Under the pieces are notes generated by a model that was not told the origin of the DNA, did no database searches, and saw nothing but the letters and a program-made list of their open reading frames with translations. Shown here piece by piece: positions 1 through 8,545 of a stretch of 35,725 nucleotides of DNA. The position numbers and the translations under genes are program-made. Within the stretch, counting starts at the first letter, position 1; every line of letters starts with the position of its first letter. Origin of the DNA: Setomelanomma holmii. Lineage: Eukaryota > Ascomycota > Dothideomycetes > Pleosporales > Phaeosphaeriaceae. Where the stretch lies: the NCBI GenBank assembly GCA_010015745.1, contig ML978353.1, forward strand, positions 1-35,725, read 5' to 3'.

Positions 1-678
1 AAGCTCTGTCAGCTGGTGGGTCGCCCAGCTCTCGTCCAGGCTCCGTACTGCTCGGATGAAGTCTTCCTGCGCTCTGCTCCATGCAATCTCAGGTAGAGCT
101 GCCTCCTTCATCAGCCGAGCTGTTTCAAGCCAGTCCTCAAACCAGCTATCTAGGTTGCTCCTCTTCGGCGGGGTCAGCAGCCCCTGATAATGGGCTCTCA
201 GCTGATAATTCCGCTCTGAGGTGCTTGGGCAGAGGTACTTCTTAAGCTCCCTCAATCGATCGTACGGCGTTGAGCAGTCTGAGATCAGGTGGATATGTCC
301 AGAAGCGATTGTGCGAGAGATCTCATGGTTGAATTCCCTCAGCGCCTTCTCTTTCTTGCTCTACTGAACCTCCTTTCTAGTGAAGACTTTCAACCAGAGT
401 TTATACCGTGAGACATCCTTCTCAGAGAGATCAAGGATCGTGATCTCCTCATCGTCCGCTCGAGGGGCTCCTGTATAGAACTCCTCAACCTCCTTCTCTT
501 GGGGCTTCTCCTGCTCTATCCTTCTCACTTGCTCTGCATTGAGCGAAGGATCTACGTACTGCCAGAGGTCATTCCTCTCAGCACTATCCTTCCTCAAGAA
601 TAGCCACCTCTGCCAATCTGATGGCCTCTCGAGGATGACTGTGGCCTTAGTGATCAAAAGGTCTCCTTCTGTAGCCAT
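1..678 (-). pseudogene. Ty1/Copia retrotransposon gag, 5' part, one in-frame TAG, cut by window edge
   Basis: On the minus strand an ATG at 678 opens a 105-codon frame (MATEGDLLITKATVILE...) that stops at a TAG at 363-361 and then continues in the same frame to position 1. The residues after the stop (for example NYQLRAHYQGLLTPPKRSNL and the SWFEDWLETARL stretch) are typical of fungal Copia gag polyproteins, which form the virus-like particle that packages element RNA. The TAG follows a Gln codon and probably replaced a CAG. The rest of gag and all of pol lie beyond the left edge. The primer-binding site and LTR follow at 739-885 in the right order and orientation. The family call is from memory of gag sequences; the frame and stop are seen directly. 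Confidence 0.75.
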
Positions 679-738
679 CGTAGCTATCAGGTCTCTTGCA
701 GGGTATAGGTGAACTCAACTTAGTATAAAAGGGCTTCC

Positions 739-749
739 GGGCTCATAAC
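739..749 (-). other. Copia primer-binding site, complementary to the tRNA-iMet anticodon loop
   Basis: In element orientation the LTR end (TGTTAACA) is followed directly by GTTATGAGCCC. Its complement, GGGCTCATAAC, matches the anticodon stem-loop of fungal initiator tRNA-Met (CAU anticodon) over 11 of 11 bases as I recall that tRNA. Priming from an internally cleaved half-tRNA-iMet is known for Drosophila copia and several relatives, unlike the 3'-end priming of Ty1. Position between LTR and gag ATG is correct. Confidence 0.65.
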
Positions 750-885
750 TGTTAACATGTGAGAGAGGAGGATTGAGTAAGAAGTTGGTTAATTAATAAG
801 TATATTGAAGAGAGCGAATATATATCCTCCTGTTACATAATCAGTAATGAAACGCGCTACTTCTGAGTAGGCGTAGATGCTGACA
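750..885 (-). mobile_element. 5' LTR of the left Copia element (about 136 bp)
   Basis: The inner end is fixed by the primer-binding site: element-sense sequence ends in TGTTAACA at 750. The outer end is placed at 885, where it reads TGTCAGCATC and meets an AT microsatellite, giving TG...CA ends and TGT/ACA inverted tips. A TATATATTC stretch could be the LTR TATA region. A shorter LTR ending at 837 (TGTAACAGG) is possible. The second LTR is outside the window, so the outer boundary cannot be confirmed here. Confidence 0.5.
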
Positions 886-904
886 TATATATATATATAT
901 ATAT
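886..904. repeat. (TA)n microsatellite at the outer LTR edge
   Basis: Nineteen bases of pure alternating T/A directly abut the proposed LTR end. It is either the insertion target of the Copia element or slippage expansion of its target duplication. It lies 3 bases before the first usable ATG of the OrsD-like relic at 908. Confidence 0.9.
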
Positions 905-907
905 GCT

Positions 908-2384
908 ATGTTTACCTACCTCGCAGCGTACAGAGTGTTGATATGCCTAGAGCATCAGCACGCTGTCTACAGCCTAGATGAGCACCTCAAAAGGCACCAT
1001 AGCCTACCAGTAGCAAGAAGGTGAGAGCTGCTAGCTGTATATGCAGGCCTTGCAATCAATGCGCCAAAGCAGGTCTCTCTACCAGCGCCTAATAGCGCGC
1101 CTATTGCAGAGCTAGGCCAAGCGCAAGGTGCGTTTCTCTGCTACCAGGAAGAAGTAGCAGAAGCAGCAGAAGCAGCAGAAGTTCAGCAGCGCCGCAGCTG
1201 CAGCTATGTCACTACCAATCAAAAGGAGATGCGTAAGCATACAAATCAGCAGCATAGCGTCAAGCTTACGCGCTGGTTGTCTGCTGCTGCAGCCTTGTAC
1301 AAGAATCACGCAGCGCAGCTCTAGCAGCCTGTTAAGGTACAGACCTACTTTCGCAAGCGGCGCTACGACCCTTACTTTGTTGTGCAGGAGGAAGAGCAAG
1401 AGCAGCAACAGAACAAGGAGCAACAGCAGCAGCAGCAGAGCCGCAAGCAGCTGCAGAGCAATCAGCTGCAGAGCAAGCAGCAGCAGAGCGACAAGCGACA
1501 AGAGTCAGAGCAGCAGAGCAACTACAAGCAGAGGCTTGCTTACCTTTCCTCTAGCCTAGAGGCTGTGAAGGGCAAGGATAGCAAGGCGATTGATTGCATA
1601 GCTGAGGAGGCTTCAGCCAAGGACCGTACAGGCTGGTTCAAGCGGACGCAATGGGACAAGCACCTGCAGGCCTACCTAGACTGGAAGCTGCTTGCTTATG
1701 CTATTCGGTCACCGAGAGACGATGAGCCAGAGCTGCAACAGGTCGTAGCAGCGATAGAGCAGCTAGTAGAGCAGGCCGTGCAGGGCCTCAGCACGCTTGC
1801 GATTGACACGCTGCGCTGGCTGCGTAGTGCTAAGGCTAACCAGCCTGACGTACGGCTGTTAGGAAGAATGCAGAACAAGGAGAGCCAGCAGCGGGCGGCA
1901 AGGCTATGGGCACGACTACTCTGCTACTGCATACGCCTTGTCGCCACTAAAGAGCAGCAGCAGGAGCAGCAGCAGGAGCAGCAGCAGGAGCAGAAGAAGT
2001 CGCCGCTGCGGGCGCCGGTGGGCATCGCTTGCCTCTTCCCCTGGCACGGTAGGCAGAAGCAGGCAGCAAGGAGGCTCTGGAGGATCATCTCGCACAAAAG
2101 AGGAGAGAGCGCTGATACAGCACCAGAGGTGCGCAAGTACGTGCTGCGGCTGTCCCAGGAGCTCATCTACCAGGACGTCTGCTACCAGCCGTTCGAGAGC
2201 GGCCTTCCTCCCCTCTGAGCAGCGCGACAAGCAGGGGGCAGCAGAGACGCGCGCGCTGCTGCAGCAGCGATCTTACCACCTTGTTGACGGCTCGCACAGC
2301 CTAATAAGCGTGATGCTGAGTCTGCTAGCATATGCCAAGTTTGTGTCGCTGCGTACGCCAGGCAGCATAGCAGGCAGCATGTAG
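908..2384 (+). pseudogene. OrsD/DUF3505-like C2H2 protein relic with polyglutamine tracts
   Basis: One frame runs from ATG 908 to 2218, broken by TGA at 1022-1024 and TAG at 1322-1324. The last part shifts frame near 2200 and continues to 2384 (SLISVMLSLLAYAKFVSLRT). Readable blocks are VLICLEHQHAV plus DEHLKRHH (first Cys/His finger, residues about 11-31), CSYVTTNQKEMRKH (second finger), VKVQTYFRKRRYDPYFVV, then RTGWFKRTQWDKHLQAYL, and GLSTLAIDTLRWLRSAKANQ. I recall this order from the fungal DUF3505 family, named after OrsD of the orsellinic acid cluster, often found near repeats. Two Gln/Glu-rich repeats (codons about 158-200 and 350-370) interrupt it. The TAG stands where Trp is expected before QPVKVQTYF. 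No promoter or intact copy is visible, so I read it as dead repeat-associated DNA. Confidence 0.6.
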
Positions 2385-2529
2385 TAGTCGCTAGACTAGC
2401 TGTTGCACGCTAGCAGGGCTATCCCTACACTCTCTCGTTGTACATGTATATATAGCTTCCCTCGTTCATAGCTACACAATCAACTCAGTCCTTCATTCCT
2501 CCTTCCACATCACACATCCAAGAAAATAG

Positions 2530-3115
2530 TATAAAGGCTGGGACTTGGACTATACACCACGCCACGGACCTAGAGAGCTAGACCTACCAAGAGCTACACT
2601 GGCCAGACTCCTCTCTATCCGATCTATGTATAGGGACTTTGCCTGGTACCACCAAAAGTTCCATCACAACAACGCAAACCCCACCTGCTTATGCGGACGC
2701 GATAAGACGCTAGAGCACCTCGTGCTCTGCCGCAAGACCCTGCGGGTTTTCAGCTAATGGCTAATTCGACCACTCACACTACCATCCAGCCAGGCTGACG
2801 GCCTCACTTACATCGCAGCACTGATAAGGGATCTAGAGGCCTTTGAAGCCTTCACCTAGCTCACGCAGTACTACACTATCGTCTGTCCTCAGTAGCTCTC
2901 CCTGCCCTGCAGCAGCATAGCAGGAAGTGAGGCTACCTCACTAGGCTATAGGGCAGCACCTAGCAACACTGGGTGTAGCAGCGCAACGGCTGCGACACTC
3001 CCTATCCTTCTATCCTTCTTCTCGCCCTCTCCCCCCTACTATCTTCTACTTTTCTTCTTGTACGGCATGTAGGTGCCTTAGAATGTGAAAGACTTTGTCT
3101 AATGTACATAAACGG
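2530..3115 (+). mobile_element. 5'-truncated LINE (Tad1/I-like) 3' end with CCHC-type C terminus
   Basis: The frame at 2545-2895 encodes ATLARLLSIRSMYRDFAWYH and a Cys/His knuckle CLCGRDKTLEHLVLC (C-x-C-x7-H-x3-C), the arrangement found at the C terminus of fungal non-LTR retrotransposon pol proteins. Stops are TAA at 2755-2757, TAG at 2857-2859 and TAG at 2893-2895; the text between them (WLIRPLTLPSSQADG, YIAALIRDLEAFEAF) stays in one frame. The 5' end is missing, as expected for incomplete reverse transcription. From 2896 to about 3115 there is no frame, and this is probably 3' UTR. The exact 3' end is not defined. Confidence 0.55.
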
Positions 3116-3125
3116 CTCAGTCTCT

Positions 3126-3313
3126 CTAACTAGAAGGGGAGCTGTAGCTTAAACTGGTAGCAATACCTGCGCACGCAAGAAATGCTCTCTAAGGTAGCGC
3201 GATAGTACTATAATTCCATAGCTTAGCACGTCGTATATGCCCCTCAGGAGGCGAGATGGTGGACTTAATCCTCATCAGACGGACATAAAATGACTACCTA
3301 CCTACCTACCTAC
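3126..3313 (+). repeat. Possible tRNA-derived SINE or LINE tail ending in (CTAC)5
   Basis: The segment starts with a tRNA-like block containing TAGCTTAAACTGG, similar to a Pol III A box, and ends in five perfect CTAC units at 3294-3313, a tail type seen in some fungal SINEs. I find no convincing B box: the best candidate, ACTATAATTCC, departs strongly from GGTTCGANNCC. It directly follows the LINE relic, so it may simply be that element's 3' end and tail. Confidence 0.25.
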
Positions 3314-3341
3314 TAACGCGCAGGTGGTGTTAGATCGCTTT

Positions 3342-3879
3342 GAAGTGCGGCTGCGCACCCCACCAGCACCCCTACCATAGGAGACGCCATAGCAATCAAA
3401 GACACCAAGCAATACGCACAACTTTGGATCAGTCAAAGCTTATAAGCAACTCCTTCACTCGATCGCCAGTTACAGCTTAGGCTGGCTTCTCTCAGCTTAT
3501 TAAAGGTGGTGAACTAATGCTGCACCAAAACGCACTTCCAGCTGCTCGTATTACTGAGCTTAAAGAGCAATTAGCAGCAATAACTAAGAGAAAATCGCGT
3601 AAACGCAAGCGGATCTAGCAAGGTGGTACTATAGAGTATGGGATTGCAGCAGCGCAGGTAGCTGCTCAGGCGTCTGCAGTGCCTCAGCGAGCGAAGAAGG
3701 TTCATAGTAGTAGTGATCAAGAAAGAGCTCAACTAGCTCTACGGCGTTGTAGGAACTGCAGAGAGACTGGGCACAACTCTCGTACGTGCAAAAAGGATAT
3801 AGAGATATATTCTGAATCTGATGTAAGCACAACGTATATAGGCTCCTTGTTTGATAGTGATGAAATTGAAGATCTGTAG
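3342..3879 (+). pseudogene. pogo/Fot1-type DNA transposase, C-terminal relic
   Basis: The first part (VRLRTPPAPL, ETP, QSKTPSNTHNFGSV) carries TAG at 3378-3380 and 3390-3392, both after Pro, where Trp is usual in the PW...SKTP block of Fot1-like transposases. A frameshift lies between about 3420 and 3478. The second frame has TAG at 3478-3480 and 3616-3618 and reads GFSQLIKGGELMLHQNALPA, then KSRKRKRI, ending with a CCHC knuckle CRNCRETGHNSRTC (C-x2-C-x4-H-x4-C) and an acidic tail to the TAG at 3877-3879. This is the C-terminal DNA/RNA-binding end of the transposase; the DDE catalytic core is absent. All four internal stops are TAG. Confidence 0.55.
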
Positions 3880-5254
3880 CATAGGTTGGTTGTGCCAAGA
3901 AAAACTGACCAGCTCAATAGGTTGACCAGCTCGATGGTAGAATACGTTGTATAGTCGGGTGTGCGCTCTCTGGTTCTGTTTGTGCCACACGGAGCAGGAG
4001 ATCAGCGAGAGCATATAGTGTGGCTTACTCCCTGTGCAGACTCCGCAACAAGCAATTAAGTGGGGCTTAGAAGGTCTGGCTTGACTAGATTGATTACCTA
4101 TTTGAGCCTAGTAGTTGCCTATAGAGGCTTAACTCCTACCTAGATAGGTAAGTGGGTCTCTGAAGGTGAATGGATTGACTTGCTTGTCGCGGACAGTGTC
4201 CCTGTGTTGGTAGTGGTATTGGCTGACCCGAGGTTTTCCCGCTGCTCTGCTGCTGCCTTCGCTTATGAGAGAGCACTCCTGGTCATGTGGGCCTAGTGTA
4301 CCGTGGATCGTAACAGCTACTCGCCTGTAGAGTACGTTAGTTTTAGTGTAGTCTTAGTATAGAGTGCTAATTCGCTTGTAGTACTAGCTCACTTGTAAGA
4401 TACGTTATGTTACAATTCTTTTATAGTATTCTGTATTGTGCACGTTGTCTCCCTTTGCAGATTTGTGTTGCTGTTCGTCGACCTCTCTTAGTTCTCCAAG
4501 CCACTAATTATCGACACGAAAGCTCTGACCAATTGCATACGTCATAGACACAACCATTGCGGCGCGACTATGGCACTAACTACTCGTAGTCGCGCAGCCC
4601 GCAGTCAAGTAAGTCTGCGTGGTCGAGAGGTCCAAGACCTTCGTGCGCGACAAGACGAACGCGTTCAAGCAGCGAATTGGCCATTGCGAGAACTCGCACA
4701 AAGAGCTATCCCACGTGCCCAGAGAACTATCGTCCAGGATCGTCCCCCGGTGAAGAAACATTCAGCGCTCAGAACGGACTCCATCGTTGGCAGAGTATAT
4801 TTCGACGCCGTGACCTCATAGGAGCTACTGCTGCGTAGGAGACTGGCAACGGTGAAGACTCGCCGCAAATCGACCCAAAAGCTGGACTTGTCAACCCGCC
4901 GCCAAGTCCGCCGCCACCATAGTCACCAAGAGAGCAACCTTCGGACACTGCTGATGCGTTTTGGGAGGCGTTCAAAGCTGTGTACAACAAATTCAAGCCA
5001 GAGTCTGCAAAACTGGTCCAGGATCTGCCAGCCGATCGCCATCATTTCGCGAGGAGATACTCTCTAGCAGGCCCTGAGAAACAACGATACAGAGTCGTGC
5101 AGTTTAGACTTGTCATCTTCCCTCTTGGCGAAGAACTAACCTCGCGGATTGCGGTCACAGCGATCAAGGGTAAAAGCCTTGTGTGGCCAGTTTTGGTGTG
5201 CGCAGGAGCACGAACGGAGCACATCTGGGCAATCATCGCCTTTGGCCCGCCACC
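3880..5254. other. No supported gene; degenerate repeat-like DNA, then the AlkB upstream region
   Basis: 3880-4560 is rich in TAG/CTAG and resembles the neighbouring relics in composition. On the minus strand TGTTACGATCC at 4309 downward resembles a fungal LTR start, but no partner or coding part is seen. An 83-codon ATG frame at 4570-4821 (Arg/Ala-rich, MALTTRSRAARSQ...) has no recognisable domain. Base composition becomes ordinary after about 4560, so the repeat/gene boundary lies near there. Confidence 0.4.
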
Positions 5255-6277
5255 ATGAAGCGTGGTGCGCTGGACACGTTCTTCAAGCCTGTGGCGCCGA
5301 AGAAGCTGAAGTATGAGGCCAGCGTCAATACTTCGAAGCATGCATCCTACCCGTTCTCAATCCCACATCTGCCGGCGCCATTCTTGGAGCAATTGGGCTT
5401 TGCGCCAGCGGAAGAGGGGAAGTTGATGACCGACCAGCTGGATCTGGACTTGGTGTACTACCAGCCATATATTCCGGACAGTATCGCATCCGGTGTGTTC
5501 GAGTTTCTGCGACAAGAACTTCCCTTCTACCGCGTGCAATACACCATCACGCGCTTCGGTACTCCAACGCAGATCAATACGCCGCGCTTCACGACCGTCT
5601 TCGGCATCGATGAGACGAGTCGCTTCGCCGCAGACGGCAGCATCGTCGATGCAAAGACAGGCAAGAAAGGCGAAGCAAGTCGTTACAAATGCTCGCCACG
5701 CCCGATCCCCACATGCCTGGACGAGCTGCGCAGAGTCACCGAGGGCACGACGGGCGAGACGTTCAACTTCTGCCTGGTCAATTACTACGCCGACGGCAAA
5801 GACAGCATATCATACCACTCCGACGACGAGCGCTTCCTGGGACCTGATCCGGCTATCGCATCGCTCAGCCTGGGCGCAAAGCGCGATTTTCTCATGAAGC
5901 ACAAGCCCATCAAAGGCGGCGCCGAGGAGCCAAAGGGCATCAAGTTACCGCTAGGCTCAGGCGATATGGTGTTGATGCGCGGGCGAACGCAGAGCAATTG
6001 GTTGCATAGTATTCCGAAGCGTGCTGGGGCGGAGGCAAATAAAGGGAGGGTCAATATCACGTTCAGGAAGGCGATGGTGAAGGGTGGCACGGAGAATTAC
6101 TATCAATATAATGTTGGGACGGGAGGGGTGTACAAGTGGGATCCAGGGAAGGAGAAGATGGTGCCGTGGGATAAGGATGCTGAGGTGGTAGAAGCTGACG
6201 GCGTGGAAGCGAGCGTCGCTGAACTAGATGGCATTGAAGCTGGGCCAAGTTCGGCGGACGCGAGCGCAGCGGCGTAA
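5255..6277 (+). CDS. AlkB-like 2-oxoglutarate/Fe(II) dioxygenase (ALKBH2/3 type), 340 aa
   Basis: Intronless frame starting at the first ATG, in a good context (GCCACCATGA). AlkB-family enzymes remove alkyl groups from DNA bases by oxidative demethylation, so this is a probable nuclear direct-repair enzyme. Visible features are the Fe ligands H188-x-D190 (SYHSDDE) and H251 (WLHSIPKR), and R265/R271 in RVNITFRK for 2-oxoglutarate binding. NFCLVNYY at 171-178 leads into the HxD motif, and SLSLGAKRDFLMKHK follows it. The substrate-lid part lies around 95-150 (ITRFGTPTQINTPRFT, SPRPIPTCLDEL). The N terminus, ALDTFFKPVAPKKLK, looks like a PCNA-binding PIP box lacking its Gln, followed by basic residues. 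The C terminus after about 305 is low-complexity Ala/Glu/Val. Length fits fungal members. The family is near certain; the exact subfamily (ALKBH2 or 3) is inferred. Confidence 0.93.
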   Translation: MKRGALDTFFKPVAPKKLKYEASVNTSKHASYPFSIPHLPAPFLEQLGFAPAEEGKLMTDQLDLDLVYYQPYIPDSIASGVFEFLRQELPFYRVQYTITRFGTPTQINTPRFTTVFGIDETSRFAADGSIVDAKTGKKGEASRYKCSPRPIPTCLDELRRVTEGTTGETFNFCLVNYYADGKDSISYHSDDERFLGPDPAIASLSLGAKRDFLMKHKPIKGGAEEPKGIKLPLGSGDMVLMRGRTQSNWLHSIPKRAGAEANKGRVNITFRKAMVKGGTENYYQYNVGTGGVYKWDPGKEKMVPWDKDAEVVEADGVEASVAELDGIEAGPSSADASAAA

Positions 6278-8545
6278 GGTGTTTATGGTCTAGCAAGTAG
6301 CGTAAACTCCGCCATCGCGCTATCGCCTTTGAGAGCCATGAGACACGGTCTTGAGCGATTGCAAGTTATGTGCGATGAAGACAATTTGAGGTCGCAAAGG
6401 CAAATGTAGATCGACGATGGTAGATTGATGTACACGGTCAGCAAAAGTTCGGTCCAGCGTAAGCTAGGCTATCATACTCGCCCATGTCTTGATTAGGCCG
6501 GTATCTGTGGCTGATGATATTGGAGATGACCGAGGCTGTCGACCGGGACCCACCATCTCGAGAATATTGTGGATTCCGAGAGAATCGATGTGCATGGAGT
6601 GAAGGATTTGGGTGAGAAAGGGGAGACGAGAGGATGAAAACATGCACAGGTCATTGAAGTCATGGCTTGAGCTTATTCATTCAGAGATGGCGCTAACATT
6701 GGCAGCCTTCGCACACGTACCCTTTCTGTGAGCAAGAATGCTTACGTCGATTGCTTCCAGCACACTGAGGTCAAGATCATCGTCCTGATTAATTCATTGC
6801 AAAGACGTGGGTCATCGGGACGGTTCGAGCGGAATGGCACACTTAAACCCGTAAATGTCCGGCGCGGTTTACCTGTGGAAATCTACATGTGCTTCTGCCA
6901 GACTGCCGCGATTTGCCACGGCTCGCAACAAATTCTTCGCTTTATCCATACAGTCCATTTGTTCTCAGGACACCATGCCAGGTGACAAATACCGAGTCGA
7001 CGAAAATGTACGCGACAACAGACCTGGTCCGGACGTAGTAGTATCACGACTGATGCCTTGGCACATGGTCGAGATGTCATGGATATACCGGGGCAATAAA
7101 AATCCGTCATGTCAAGACCATCCTCATGATGTCGAGCTTCGTTGTCTTTCGGATATCACGCGACGCTCGATGCTGATGCAAAGCTTGATAGAAGCTTGGC
7201 TTTCAGCAGCTTGATCCAGACAAGCTTTGGAACATCTTGATCAGCATGCGAGCGGGTCCAAAGGCTGCTGTGGCAGCGCTATGGCACAGATTGTTCGCAG
7301 CTTATGAGTTTGTATGAATTCGGGGCATCGATGAGGCTGCGAATGCATTTATTACATTGATTGGCGAGGACTGTTTGGTGGCAGTGGTTGGAGAGAGGCG
7401 CTTATCGGGAGGACAATGATGCGCTCAGGCGGCGGGAGGCCTGAGCGTCGACCCCGCTCGGCTCTGGTGGAAGGCAGGGAGGCTCAGCATCTCGAACAGC
7501 TTGAGAAGGGCGATGGATGGTCGAATCTGGACAAGGCCCAGTCTTGTATGCTGCAGCAGTGTGTGACTCAGAGCGGCCTGCAGAGATTAGTCAGGTTAGC
7601 GACGCCTGGGGGTGACGAAAGAGCGCATTCTCAAAGACTTCTTGGCAGTCGTCCATATCGAAGCGTCGGAGTTAAAGGGCCTCAGCCATCCAGCTCTCTG
7701 CGTCCAGCACAATACCACCTCGACTGCGCCGACGTACAAAGTCGCGATCCCACCCTCCTCGAACAGTTCCTCGGTGTTGCTCAAGTAAGCGCCTCAACCT
7801 GCGACGCCATTGACTGCCCCGCGAAGTCGGTAGTCGAAATCACGAGCCAGGTCCTGCTCAAGGAAGGAACAACCCTCGCACACTGAAGGTACGAACCTGC
7901 ATGATGCTTCCCACCTCGTCCACCCACTGAATGCGAAGGCAGATTACTCGCACACCGCGACGATCCCGCGCCCACCAGCAGCGACGACATTGCGGTCGAG
8001 GCCTGCACCAGGCTTATCTGCTTACCGACAATTCGATCGTTGCCCAAGGCTTGTGGTACTTTCGCGGACGAATATCGAGTTTGCTGTATCGACATCCTGA
8101 GCATATATTGGACACGAAAGAGTTATCACTTACAAGGAGTCAGCGCTCGCGGCAGTCCCGAATACTGTCCGCCTACATCAGAAAGATATTCGGAGCATCA
8201 CAACGTGGACTGCGACCGGACAGTGCTGCATTTCAATCCCAGGAGGACGCGCTCATCATCCTTGGCATCTGGAGATAGTGATTCCTCCGACACATTTAAG
8301 ACCGCGACAGGCCGCAATTCGAGAAATCCACTGCTGGCATTCTTTTTCCCCGTTTCGCTGTTGCAGCGCGTCAGACTACGGCTACCCGTCGCTGCATAGC
8401 ACCGTTTCTAGGCACTAGCAAGCTTCATCATTGGCTGCGGCTCGCCAACAGAGCGTGACCTTCATCCTCAACTTTGGCGGAGTTAATACTGTTACCTCCG
8501 GTCTCTCCGTCTGACAGACGACGAACATTCGCGGAAAGCGCCATC
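6278..8545. other. 2.3-kb gap without a supported gene
   Basis: Only short overlapping frames occur. The longest with ATG is 7416-7886 (156 codons, MMRSGGGRPERRPRS...); it has no recognisable domain, signal peptide or intron signals. The 3' side (about 8280-8545) is likely the 5' UTR and promoter of the Zn2Cys6 gene. I see no transposon signature, tRNA or tandem repeat. Confidence 0.5.

Noticed and set aside
1112..1501. Leucine-rich minus-strand frame resembling a membrane protein
   Set aside because: It is the reverse complement of the CAG/GAG-rich polyglutamine tract of the OrsD-like relic; poly-Leu arises from CTG/CTC.
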